Below are positions 35,300 to 44,267 of a DNA stretch of 64,000 bases, in pieces. Both the position numbers and the translations under genes were made by a program. The stretch is from JBFHIZ01 sp963666475. Its GTDB lineage: Bacteria; Bacillota; Clostridia; Lachnospirales; Lachnospiraceae. Within the stretch, counting starts at the first letter, position 1. Each line of letters begins with the position of its first letter. The DNA lies in NCBI GenBank assembly GCA_963666475.2, contig CAXXJM010000001.1, forward strand, positions 186,001-250,000. Direction: 5' to 3'. The notes under the pieces were generated by a model. The model saw only the letters and a program-made list of their open reading frames with translations, did not search any database and was not told the origin of the DNA.

Positions 35300-36358
35300 T
35301 TGAATCATTTTATTTCAGAAAATAATGCTCGATGTATTGGTCGTTATACCGTCTACCGAGGTATCCACTGGTTCGGTCATTCTGGGAGTGGGGTGAAGTT
35401 TTTGTTTTCGGGGACACAATTATCCGTCTGTCTACGAGGAGATAATACGACCACTGGAGCAAAAACAGAGGGGCTTGCCCGCATTGGAATTTTTATGGAC
35501 GGGATACGTATGGTAGACAAGATGGTCAGAAAAGAGAGGGAAGTGATTGATTTAATCTGTTCGGATAATAAGGAGCAGCATCTTATTGAGATACTGAAAC
35601 TTTCTGAGTGTGCTATGTCTGTATTCGGCATCGAAAAGCTTATGACAGATAATCTTGCAGAGATCGTTCCGACCCCAATAAAAGGAAGGAAAATAGAATT
35701 TATAGGAGATTCCATTACTTGCGGATATGGTGTGGATAGCAGGGATGGGTTGGAGAAATTTCAGACAGATACAGAAGATGTGACAAAAACATATGCATTT
35801 CAGATTGCCAAAGCGCTAGACGCAGAGTATAGTTTTGTCTGTTTTAGTGGATATGGTGTGACCTCGGGATACACAGAAAGTGGTATCAGAAATGAGCGAG
35901 AGACACTCCCTAAATACTATAATAAAATCGGTTTTTCTCATGCAAGTCCTTTGGAGGAATTAAAGATTGCCGATTTGGACTGGGATTTTAAGTTATTTGA
36001 ACCTGACCTGATTCTGATCAATCTTGGTACAAATGACAGCACCTACTGTAAAGAGGATCCACAAAAAGTGAAACAATTCTGTCGGGAGTATCAAGACTTT
36101 TTAATGGACGTACGATTGAAAAATCCACATGCATTTATTGTTTGTATGCTTGGGCTTATGCAACAGACTCTCATGAAATCTTTAGAAGAACTAGTGAGGG
36201 ATTATATGGAGGAAGAAAATGACTCAAATATAAGTGTGATCGAGCTTTCGAAACAGATGGAAGAAGATGGATATGGTGCGGATATGCATCCATCTTCACG
36301 TTCACACCAGAAAGCGGCAAAATATGTTCTAAATAAGATGAAAAGTATGGAAGTCTAA
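35300..36358 (+). CDS. CE2-type SGNH acetylesterase, no signal peptide
   Basis: 352 residues starting at TTG 35300 (AAGGA nine bases upstream), one base after the surface-protein stop, so it is translationally coupled. Residues about 15-110 form the N-terminal jelly roll of carbohydrate esterase family 2 (GIHWFGHSGSGVKFLFSG). The SGNH domain has nucleophile S138 in FIGDSITCGYGV, NLGTNDST (block III), and the His/Asp block MHPSSRSHQKAA near the end. CE2 enzymes remove acetyl groups from mannan or xylan oligosaccharides. Lack of a signal peptide suggests it works in the cytoplasm on imported acetylated oligosaccharides, unlike the two secreted genes before it. Confidence 0.88.
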   Translation: MNHFISENNARCIGRYTVYRGIHWFGHSGSGVKFLFSGTQLSVCLRGDNTTTGAKTEGLARIGIFMDGIRMVDKMVRKEREVIDLICSDNKEQHLIEILKLSECAMSVFGIEKLMTDNLAEIVPTPIKGRKIEFIGDSITCGYGVDSRDGLEKFQTDTEDVTKTYAFQIAKALDAEYSFVCFSGYGVTSGYTESGIRNERETLPKYYNKIGFSHASPLEELKIADLDWDFKLFEPDLILINLGTNDSTYCKEDPQKVKQFCREYQDFLMDVRLKNPHAFIVCMLGLMQQTLMKSLEELVRDYMEEENDSNISVIELSKQMEEDGYGADMHPSSRSHQKAAKYVLNKMKSMEV

Positions 36359-36417
36359 TGGTTCAATCGTGTGAACAGCGATAAATTGATTCATTAATTT
36401 ATATATACGATATCTAT

Positions 36418-36457
36418 GAGAGGCTCTTTCGTTAATTGTGAAAGTGTCTCTTTTTTT
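36418..36457 (+). terminator. Terminator after CE2 gene
   Basis: Stem from GAGA and CTTTC (36418-36430) against GAAAG and TCTC (36440-36450) with a small internal loop, then seven T residues. It ends the GH5-surface-protein-CE2 unit; 36359-36664 otherwise holds only the 24-nt shared sequence and the leader of the xylan locus. Confidence 0.7.
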
Positions 36458-36556
36458 ATATTTTCTTATTAATAATGTGTACTGTTGAATAACCATTAAA
36501 AGGAGCAGAACTTTAATATACAAAAATTACTAAAAAATTAATTGCATGATGACTTA

Positions 36557-36580
36557 TGTCTGAATTGTGCTAATAATTGA
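36557..36580. promoter_or_regulatory. 24-nt sequence shared with an AraC gene's leader, copy 2
   Basis: Identical to 28355-28378 over 24 bases, with little similarity on either side. It lies 85-108 bases before the GH43 start (36665), where an activator of the xylan locus would bind. A TTGACG overlaps its end (36577-36582). The AraC protein at 27458-28345 is the natural candidate to bind here. Confidence 0.6.
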
Positions 36581-36664
36581 CGTATTTTTCATAGTATATT
36601 GTATTAGATGGTTTATAATTATTCATATAACAGTTAATTGGCTTTTTAAAGAGGAGGACTAAAA

Positions 36665-38074
36665 ATGCCTAATCCATTTTTACCATCATGGGAATATGTC
36701 CCGGATATCGAACCTTATGTATTTGAAGATAGGGTGTATGTTTATGGTTCGCATGACAAATTCAATGGTTATGCGTATTGCTTGAATGATTATGTAGGAT
36801 GGTCTGCTCCGGTAGACGATCTTTGTAATTGGAAATATGAGGGAGTGACCTATCGCGCAGAAAATATAGAAAACAATGATGACCGCGATAGTTGTCTGTA
36901 TGCACCTGATGTTACGATTGGATATGATGGACGCTATTATTTATATTTTGTAGATAGTAGAAGTTCTATAGTTACGGTATCTGTATGTGATCAACCAGCG
37001 GGTGAATTTGTGTTTTATGGTTATGTTACCTATCCTGACGGAGTATTGCTTGGAGAAGGTATGAAAGATGAGCCGCAATTTGATCCAGCAGTACTTTGTG
37101 AAAGCGATAAGGTTTACCTTTATACAGGGTTTTGTTCAAAAGGCGATGCAACAAGAAGTGGAGCTATGGTTACTGTATTAGATAGAGATATGCTTACTGT
37201 TTTGGTCGCTCCTAAAATAATCGCCCCTAGTGAGCCGTATGGGAAAGGGACATCATTTGAAGGACATGAGTTCTTTGAGGCACCATCCATTCGAAAAAAA
37301 AATGATGTATATTATTTTATATATTCTTCCATTGCTATGCATGAATTATGTTATGCGACAAGTAAAAGTCCGGTAGAGGGCTTTGTTTATGGTGGGGTTA
37401 TCATTAGCAACTGTGATTTGCATATTGATACGTATAAACCAGCCGAAAAACCGATGTTCTATGGAGGAAACAATCATGGAAGTATTGTGGAAATTCATGA
37501 TGAATGGTATATATTCTATCATAGACATACAAACGGTACAAACTATAGCAGACAGGGATGCATGGAACGGATTACCTTTTCGGAAGATGGCACCATCCCA
37601 CAAGTACAAATGACGTCATCGGGTTCAGAACTTATATTTTCCCATAAAGGAAAATATGATGCATATTTGGCGTGTAATCTGTTTTGTAATGAAGAATCTG
37701 TATACACCGATTTTACATGTGCTTGGATGAATAATCAATTTCCAAAGATCACTCAGGATGGACGGGATGGTGATGAAGAAAATGGATTTATATGCAACAT
37801 GAAAGATGGTGCTACGGCAGGATTCAAATATTTCAGCTGTAAGGACATTTCGAAAATTACAATATGTACACGTGGATATGCAAAAGGTGTATTTGAGGTA
37901 CGCACGACTTGGACTGGTGAAGTTTTTGGAACGATTCCGATTGGTTTTTCGAATGTTTGGAAGACTTATATTCTAGAAAATGTCGTGATCAATCACCACG
38001 AGGAGGTGTTTTCACTTTACTTTTGTTATAGAGGTGAAGGAAGTGCTTCAATGAAATACTTTATTCTTGAGTAG
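36665..38074 (+). CDS. GH43 glycoside hydrolase (xylosidase/arabinofuranosidase type)
   Basis: 469 residues, no signal peptide, AGAGGAGG nine bases upstream. The five-bladed propeller spans about 1-330 with the three acidic residues of the family: general base D14 in PDIEPYV, D140 in QFDPAVL, and general acid E205 in FFEAPSI. The C-terminal 130 residues form a beta-sandwich (GFKYFSCKDISKITICTRGY) like CBM6-type modules attached to intracellular GH43 enzymes. It is the first gene of the xylan locus and would trim xylose or arabinose from oligosaccharides inside the cell. Precise linkage is not readable. Confidence 0.9.
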   Translation: MPNPFLPSWEYVPDIEPYVFEDRVYVYGSHDKFNGYAYCLNDYVGWSAPVDDLCNWKYEGVTYRAENIENNDDRDSCLYAPDVTIGYDGRYYLYFVDSRSSIVTVSVCDQPAGEFVFYGYVTYPDGVLLGEGMKDEPQFDPAVLCESDKVYLYTGFCSKGDATRSGAMVTVLDRDMLTVLVAPKIIAPSEPYGKGTSFEGHEFFEAPSIRKKNDVYYFIYSSIAMHELCYATSKSPVEGFVYGGVIISNCDLHIDTYKPAEKPMFYGGNNHGSIVEIHDEWYIFYHRHTNGTNYSRQGCMERITFSEDGTIPQVQMTSSGSELIFSHKGKYDAYLACNLFCNEESVYTDFTCAWMNNQFPKITQDGRDGDEENGFICNMKDGATAGFKYFSCKDISKITICTRGYAKGVFEVRTTWTGEVFGTIPIGFSNVWKTYILENVVINHHEEVFSLYFCYRGEGSASMKYFILE

Positions 38075-38200
38075 AACGCGTGAGAACTTGAAATGGTAAT
38101 AGGTCAAGAGAAATGGCAATTTATTTGCAATGTTAAGCAATAATTGATAAGAATTAAGAAAGTCAGTTGGTTTATGATGAAAATAAAAAGGAGAATTTTT

Positions 38201-39925
38201 ATGAGCGGACCAGTTGCACCGAAGAATCCAGAAAAGAAGCGTCCTTATTTTTATATTATGAGAGACAAGGAGATTTTCGGAGCGAAACAAGAAGACGGAC
38301 TAGGGACACATTTTATTTATCAGAATGATGGTAGACTAATTAATAGTGCCCAGATTGTTGGGAATATTACTGACACAGAAATTCTAAATCACATGAAAAC
38401 TTCGCAAGGAATTCGAAGATTGGTACATAGTATTGGGGTATCTGTGGAAATGGATCGTGGAATAGAAGAACGGGAAGTTGAATTTGTTTTTCAAATGTAT
38501 GGAAGAAATGATACCTATGGTGGAGGAACAATAATTAGCAAGGCCCTCTTGGGAGATGGAGTAGAGGAACAAATAATCCTGGATGAAATCTGTTGGAGTA
38601 AAGACGATTTGGAACCAGGCCAAATCAGGTTTGTATTTTGCAAACCAGAGCTGATTGCCAAAGCCAGTATTCGGTTCTTTTTGAAGGATGGATTTGATGC
38701 TCCTGAAGTGAAGGAAGAAGAGACGGTTGACTTTCATTCGCAAAAATATCATAAGATGATAGAACATTCGCTGATGTCAACTGGAAATCCAACGAGACTT
38801 TTGCGTGTGATGAAGTCTTCAAAAGAAGGAAAAGAAATCAACATGGCTTTTATTGGGGGGTCAATTACACAGGGAGCAGGAGCGATACCCATCAATCATG
38901 CTTGTTATGCGTATCGATCGTTTGAGCAGTTTCAGGAAAGATTCGGGAACAATGATAATGTCAATTTCGTAAAGGCTGGAGTTGGAGGGACTCCTTCAGA
39001 ACTGGGAATGATACGTTTTGAACGAGATATAGTAAGGAATGAACAATATCCGGATCTTGTAATTGTGGAGTTTGCTGTGAACGATTATGGAGATGAAACA
39101 AAAGGGGATTGCTATGAGAGTCTGGTACGAAAGATACTAAGGTTGCCAAATCAGCCGGCTGTTGTATTGCTGTTTTCTGTCTTTGCTAATGATGAAAATT
39201 TGCAAGATCGCCTTGCTCCGATCGGAGAACATTATGAATTGCCTATGGTAAGTATCAAAGATGCGGTAACTACACAGTTTCGTTTGTCAAAGGAAGAGGG
39301 GAGGGTGCTTACAAAGAATCAGTTTTTTTATGATATATATCATCCTCAAAATATGGGACATACCATCATGGCAGACTGCCTAACGAATTTGTTTGAAAGG
39401 GTACATGCAGATGCTGAAAAGAAAACGTCAGTTACAATAGATCGGACAGATGATATTTTGTTGGAAAGACCAAAGATAGGGAAAACATTTGAGCAGGTAG
39501 AACTTTTAGATAGAATGGATTCTTATGACGGAGCCACCATTTGCTTTGGTGGATTTGCGGAAGTAGATAAAGAACTTCAGAAAGTTGAGATGGATGACTC
39601 TTTACTTTTGACAGCGGAATTTCCAAATAACTGGATGTACAATGGAAAGGACAGCAATGGTACCTCTTTTTTTATGGAAATAGAATGTAAAGCACTTGTA
39701 TTGATCTATAAAGATTCTGGCTCTTTGTCTTCTGCTAAGGCAGAAGTCTTTGTGGATGAGAAATATACTCTGACAGCAGACCCACGAGTAAATGGATGGA
39801 TACATTGTAACTCGGTCATCATAATTAATAATGAAAAAAGCGACAGACATAATGTGAGAATCCAAATTGTGAAAGGTGACGAAGACAAACAATTTACAAT
39901 TTTAGGTTTTGGATATGTAAGATAA
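38201..39925 (+). CDS. SGNH/GDSL-family esterase with N- and C-terminal extra domains
   Basis: 574 residues from ATG 38201 (AAAAGGAGAATT site; earlier in-frame ATGs lack one). A beta-rich N-terminal domain of about 190 residues is followed by an SGNH hydrolase: block I FIGGSITQGAG (nucleophile Ser), GVGGTPSELGMIR, block III FAVNDYGDE, and block V YDIYHPQNMGH (Asp/His). The C-terminal 130 residues are a further beta-domain (FPNNWMYNGKDSNGTSFF). No signal peptide. In this locus it is likely to deacetylate xylo-oligosaccharides in the cytoplasm. The substrate is inferred from neighbours: GH43 genes lie 126 bp before and 19 bp after. Confidence 0.83.
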   Translation: MSGPVAPKNPEKKRPYFYIMRDKEIFGAKQEDGLGTHFIYQNDGRLINSAQIVGNITDTEILNHMKTSQGIRRLVHSIGVSVEMDRGIEEREVEFVFQMYGRNDTYGGGTIISKALLGDGVEEQIILDEICWSKDDLEPGQIRFVFCKPELIAKASIRFFLKDGFDAPEVKEEETVDFHSQKYHKMIEHSLMSTGNPTRLLRVMKSSKEGKEINMAFIGGSITQGAGAIPINHACYAYRSFEQFQERFGNNDNVNFVKAGVGGTPSELGMIRFERDIVRNEQYPDLVIVEFAVNDYGDETKGDCYESLVRKILRLPNQPAVVLLFSVFANDENLQDRLAPIGEHYELPMVSIKDAVTTQFRLSKEEGRVLTKNQFFYDIYHPQNMGHTIMADCLTNLFERVHADAEKKTSVTIDRTDDILLERPKIGKTFEQVELLDRMDSYDGATICFGGFAEVDKELQKVEMDDSLLLTAEFPNNWMYNGKDSNGTSFFMEIECKALVLIYKDSGSLSSAKAEVFVDEKYTLTADPRVNGWIHCNSVIIINNEKSDRHNVRIQIVKGDEDKQFTILGFGYVR

Positions 39926-39944
39926 TTATTTTAGGAGGAAGTAT

Positions 39945-41510
39945 ATGATAACAGCAATCAACCCAATTTTAAGTGGATTTTATCCGGATCCTTCGATTTG
40001 CAGAGTCGAAAAGGATTACTATATTGTGAACTCAAGTTTTGTATATTTTCCTGGGGTGCCGATCTTTCACAGTAGGGATTTGACCCATTGGGAACAAATA
40101 GGAAATATTCTGGATCGTTCAGAGCAGTGCCCGGTAGTTGGCAGCGAAATTTCACAAGGGATTTATGCACCTACAATCAGGTATCATAAAGGAGTATTCT
40201 ACATGATTACAACGAACGTAAGTCATGGGGGAAACTTTATTGTCACCGCAAGCAAACCGGAAGGTCCATGGTCGGAACCCTATTATCTTGGTCAAGAAGC
40301 ACAGGGGATCGATCCAAGTTTATTTTTTGACGATGATGATAAGTGCTATTATGTTGGAACAAGACCAAACCCTGAAGGAGTCCGTTATAATGGGGATTGG
40401 GAAATCTGGGTACAAGAGCTCAACATCAAAAAAATGTGCTTAGTCGGAGAAAGTATGGCGATTTGGAAAGGTGCAGTGAAGGATGTAATCTGGCCAGAAG
40501 GTCCACATATTTATAAAATGAATGGCTATTATTATTTGTTGCATGCAGAAGGAGGAACTGGACCGGAGCATAGTATTAGTATAGCGCGCAGTAAAGAACT
40601 GTTTCAATGGTTCGAAGGATGCCCTAGAAATCCGATTTTTTCACATAGAAATTTAGGTGCGGATTACCCAATCGTTTATGTTGGACATGGAGATTTTGTA
40701 GATGATGAGAATGGGAATTGGTATATCATTATGTTGGCATCCAGACCATGTAAGAAACATAGCAGTATGGGAAGGGAGACATTCCTTGCAAAAGTCACTT
40801 GGGAAAATGAGTGGCCGGTAATCAATGCGGGGATTGGAAAATTAGAGGATAAAGTTGAGTTGCCATTTGAACCATATCGCTTTTCAGAGGAAGTAATAAA
40901 ACAAGAACATTTCAATTTTTATGGAGAGAAGCTTGATGATCGTTTCGTGGGAATCATGAATCGGGGTGAAGATATTTATTCGCTGAAAGAGAATGTGGGA
41001 TATCTTCGTATGTTTACCAGAAAAGAAACTATAGGAAATAAAGAAAATGCATCGTATTTGGGTGTACGACAAAAAAGTTATCGATTTGAAGTGACGACAG
41101 GGGTGAAGTTTGAGCCTTGTAATGAACATGAGACAGCAGGTCTGGTACTGTATCAAAATCATGACAACCACCTACGAATGGAAATTGTTAAAAATGACGG
41201 TAAAAAATATTTTTGTATTACGGCGCATATTCAGGGAAAAGATCAGTTATTGGCAAAAACACTTCTCTTTGAAGATTACTCAAAAATATTGGATATCAAG
41301 ATGAGAGCATCGGATCAGGTGGCAGATATATGGATAATAGAGCAGGATAAAGTGATGCTTGTAGCAAAAGAAGTTGATCTTTTGCCATATTCTACGGAGA
41401 GAGCTGGTGGTTTTGTTGGTTGCACTATTGGAATGTATACTTCTTCAAACGGAATACAAAGTAAAAACCATGCAGATTTCGCTTGGTTTACATGCAACTG
41501 TTTTGAATAA
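39945..41510 (+). CDS. GH43 beta-xylosidase type (two-domain)
   Basis: 521 residues, strong TAGGAGGAAG site, no signal peptide. Catalytic propeller 1-310 with D15 in FYPDPSICR, D123 in GIDPSLFF and E185 in WPEGPHIY. The C-terminal 200 residues form the concanavalin-like beta-sandwich (SYRFEVTTGVKF, then GGFVGCTIGMYTS) characteristic of GH43 beta-xylosidases such as XynB. It would release xylose from xylo-oligosaccharides. A divergent AraC gene follows after nine bases, facing it tail to tail. Confidence 0.93.
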   Translation: MITAINPILSGFYPDPSICRVEKDYYIVNSSFVYFPGVPIFHSRDLTHWEQIGNILDRSEQCPVVGSEISQGIYAPTIRYHKGVFYMITTNVSHGGNFIVTASKPEGPWSEPYYLGQEAQGIDPSLFFDDDDKCYYVGTRPNPEGVRYNGDWEIWVQELNIKKMCLVGESMAIWKGAVKDVIWPEGPHIYKMNGYYYLLHAEGGTGPEHSISIARSKELFQWFEGCPRNPIFSHRNLGADYPIVYVGHGDFVDDENGNWYIIMLASRPCKKHSSMGRETFLAKVTWENEWPVINAGIGKLEDKVELPFEPYRFSEEVIKQEHFNFYGEKLDDRFVGIMNRGEDIYSLKENVGYLRMFTRKETIGNKENASYLGVRQKSYRFEVTTGVKFEPCNEHETAGLVLYQNHDNHLRMEIVKNDGKKYFCITAHIQGKDQLLAKTLLFEDYSKILDIKMRASDQVADIWIIEQDKVMLVAKEVDLLPYSTERAGGFVGCTIGMYTSSNGIQSKNHADFAWFTCNCFE

Positions 41511-41519
41511 GTAATATAA

Positions 41520-42380
41520 TCAGCTTATGTACATTTTTCTAAATTCGGTTGGTGTACAATGTTTATGTAGCTTGAACATACGAATAAATGCCGATAAGCT
41601 AGTAAAACCAGAGTTTAAGGCTATTTCTGTAATGGAAATTTCTGGATCAGAAAGTAAAATTTCGGCATGTGCGATTCGTTTTTGGTTTAAATATTTGTAG
41701 AAAGTAACATTGGAAAATTGTTTAAATAGCCGGGAGAAGTGAAATTTACTGAATCCGGCTATTTTTGCGATTTCATCAAGTGATAGATCTTCGGTGCAAT
41801 GCTCATTGATGTGGTTGCATATGGAGATGAACTTATTCGTATATTCGATTTGTTTGTTATCCCCAACGTCAAATCGAACCATATTTTTTGTGTAATTTTG
41901 CCCAATTATCGAGAAGAATTCTAATAGATAAGAGTAAATCATTACTTCGGAAAGAGTGTTACTAATATCGTTATATGTTGAGTTGATTTTCATGAGTAAG
42001 TCTTTAGAGCGTGCGTGAATATTTGGTGCATTATCTGGAGTAATTGTAATCGCTGGTGAGATGAAGCTTAGTACGGATTCTAATTTTTGTATACAACGTA
42101 GGATTGAAATATCAGCAAGCAAAATAATGCGATTTCCAGTCTCAGGAGCATGCAAAGAGTGGATAACGCCAGGGCATATTAAGAGAATATCTCCTGTATT
42201 TAGTTTCACATTGCAATCACCAATTTTTACGAAATAGTTTCCTTCTGTAACTAAAATGATTTCAATTGGCGTGTGCCAGTGTTTGGGATAACATTCGTTT
42301 TCTTCATTTAGATATAAGCGTAAATGTGTATTGGTTTTGAAGTTGACTGTTTCGTGTATGCCAGAAAGATTCTCAATCAT
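41520..42380 (-). CDS. AraC-family regulator with cupin sensor, inside the xylan locus
   Basis: 286 residues. The N-terminal cupin region (about 15-100) has HWHTPIEIILVTEGNYFVKI and LNTGDILLICPGVIHSLH. The C-terminal double HTH contains LDEIAKIAGFSKFHFSRLFK, ITEIALNSGFTSLSAFIR and HCTPTEFRKM. It lies on the minus strand between GH43 genes, divergent from the one at 42693, and starts after AGGAGA. Candidate binding repeats are at 42401-42441 and include its own -10 region. It likely adjusts expression of the GH43-GH3-GH115 genes. The inducer is unknown. Confidence 0.9.
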   Translation of the reverse strand: MIENLSGIHETVNFKTNTHLRLYLNEENECYPKHWHTPIEIILVTEGNYFVKIGDCNVKLNTGDILLICPGVIHSLHAPETGNRIILLADISILRCIQKLESVLSFISPAITITPDNAPNIHARSKDLLMKINSTYNDISNTLSEVMIYSYLLEFFSIIGQNYTKNMVRFDVGDNKQIEYTNKFISICNHINEHCTEDLSLDEIAKIAGFSKFHFSRLFKQFSNVTFYKYLNQKRIAHAEILLSDPEISITEIALNSGFTSLSAFIRMFKLHKHCTPTEFRKMYIS

Positions 42381-42400
42381 GTGGTCTCCTATTTTGGTTT

Positions 42401-42441
42401 CTAGTGTAAAATAATTGCTAGTAATAAAATAATTATACTAG
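42401..42441. promoter_or_regulatory. Tandem CTAGT-AAAATAATT repeats overlapping AraC promoter
   Basis: Two adjacent copies of CTAGT..AAAATAATT (42401-42416 and 42418-42434), the second followed by ACTAG (42437-42441). They lie 21-61 bases before the AraC start (42380). ATTATA at 42432-42437 reads TATAAT on the minus strand, a likely -10, so binding here would affect the gene's own transcription. The rest of the 312-bp gap to 42693 contains A/T-rich leader and no visible gene. Confidence 0.5.
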
Positions 42442-42692
42442 ATGTTGCTATTATATTAAGGCTTTTCGAGAGGAATTTCAATAAATATAGAACAAAATCT
42501 TCTGTTTTAGGGAAATTTATAAAAAAACATATATAAATCCAAGGGGTAAATATATAAATGTATGCAATTTTAACGAAAAAAAATAGCAATAATTTACAAC
42601 TGTTAGGCAATTATTTAGAAGAATGTCAGTATTCATTTTGATATATTGAAGAAGTGAAAGAAATAAATAACTTGTCTGGTTGGAGGAATACT

Positions 42693-44243
42693 ATGCCAAA
42701 TGAATATAAACAAAATCCTGTTATAAACTCAGATTACCCGGACCCAGATATAATTCGAGTAGAAGATACGTATTACATGGTTAGTACCACCATGCATTTT
42801 ATGCCAGGATGTTCGATCTTGCGTTCTTATGATTTGATGAATTGGGAAATTGTGACACAAGCATTTGATATACTGGAGGATACCCAGAATGAGCGATTGG
42901 ATAACAATAAGAATGCCTATGGACAGGGAATGTGGGCGCCTTCTATACGATATCATAAAGGCATATTTTATATTACGTTTACTGCGAATGATACACAGAA
43001 AACATATTTATTAACTGCAAGAAAAATTGAAGGACCGTGGAAAAAAAGAAATATTGAAGGATTTTATCATGATAATTCTTTGTTTTTTGATGAAGATGAT
43101 AAAGTATATATCGTATATGGAAATAAAACGATTTTCTTGACGGAACTAAATTATGATCTAACGGGACCAAAGAAAGGTGGTCTGCATCGCATCATTGCAG
43201 AAGATGAGGAATGTATACACCTGGGATATGAAGGTTCACATTTATATAAACATGAAGGGAAGTATTTGTTGTTTTCCTGTCATATACTTGCGTATGGTAC
43301 TTGCAGAAAAAGTGAGGTATGTTTTATTGCAGATTCATTAGATGGAGAATTTCGTGGAAACTGTATTCTAGATGACGATTTGGGATATTTTAATCTTGGT
43401 GTAGCACAGGGAGGAATGGTGGATACGCCGGAAGGAGAATGGTATGCATTTATGTTTCAAGACCGTGGTGCTATTGGAAGGTGCCCGGTAATCATTCCAA
43501 TGACATTTGAAAATGGAGTTCCTGTTCTCGGAGACAAAGGGAAAGTTCCAAACATTGTATCTATACGAAGTACAAGACCTTCATATAAATATGAGGCACT
43601 AAATGGAAGTGATGATTTCGTATATTTTCCGGATGAAGCAGGTAACATTCGCCTGAAATCTTTTTGGCAATTTAATCATATACCAGAACCTGAATTATGG
43701 TCCGTAACTGAACGAGAAGGTTCTTTTCGCGTAAGGTCTAAAAAAATATGTACAAACATGATGCAGGCAAAGAATATTCTAACACAACGGATAATGGGAC
43801 CCGATGCAAGTGCTAATGTATACGTAGATGGAAGGTGCATGAAAGATCAGGATTACGCAGGGATTTGCGCATTTCAGGGTTGTTATGGGGCAATCGCGTT
43901 AACAAAAGAAAATGGCAGGTATTATCTGGTCATGATTGGGAAAACTGCAAAGGATGCATCCATTTTCGGAGAACCAGATTATATAACACCAGCAACTGAG
44001 TTTGCAAGAGTATTGATAGATACAAGTGAGGTACGCTTGAAGTGTCATACGGATTTTACTGAAAAAAGAGATATAACAGAATTTTTTTATTGGAAGCAGG
44101 ATCGATGGGAAAAACTTGGCATTACGCATCGATTATATTTTAAAATGGATCATTTTACAGGATGTCGATTTGGATTATTTTATTTTTCGACAAAAGAAGA
44201 AGGTGGGTACGCAGATTTTACTAAATTTGAATACCGGAATTAA
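42693..44243 (+). CDS. GH43 glycoside hydrolase, xylosidase/arabinofuranosidase type
   Basis: 516 residues. ATG 42693 has GGAGG six bases upstream; a GTG 13 codons earlier does not. No signal peptide. Propeller at 1-310 with D17 in SDYPDPDIIRV, D127 in YHDNSLFF and E180 in LGYEGSHLYK. The C-terminal 190 residues are the concanavalin-like beta-sandwich. The WAPSIRYHKGIFYITFTAND stretch is shared with the GH43_12 type. It would act with the GH43 enzyme at 39945 on imported xylo- or arabinoxylo-oligosaccharides, but differs enough to have another linkage preference. Confidence 0.92.
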   Translation: MPNEYKQNPVINSDYPDPDIIRVEDTYYMVSTTMHFMPGCSILRSYDLMNWEIVTQAFDILEDTQNERLDNNKNAYGQGMWAPSIRYHKGIFYITFTANDTQKTYLLTARKIEGPWKKRNIEGFYHDNSLFFDEDDKVYIVYGNKTIFLTELNYDLTGPKKGGLHRIIAEDEECIHLGYEGSHLYKHEGKYLLFSCHILAYGTCRKSEVCFIADSLDGEFRGNCILDDDLGYFNLGVAQGGMVDTPEGEWYAFMFQDRGAIGRCPVIIPMTFENGVPVLGDKGKVPNIVSIRSTRPSYKYEALNGSDDFVYFPDEAGNIRLKSFWQFNHIPEPELWSVTEREGSFRVRSKKICTNMMQAKNILTQRIMGPDASANVYVDGRCMKDQDYAGICAFQGCYGAIALTKENGRYYLVMIGKTAKDASIFGEPDYITPATEFARVLIDTSEVRLKCHTDFTEKRDITEFFYWKQDRWEKLGITHRLYFKMDHFTGCRFGLFYFSTKEEGGYADFTKFEYRN

Positions 44244-44267
44244 ATAAATGAAGGATGAGGACATAAA

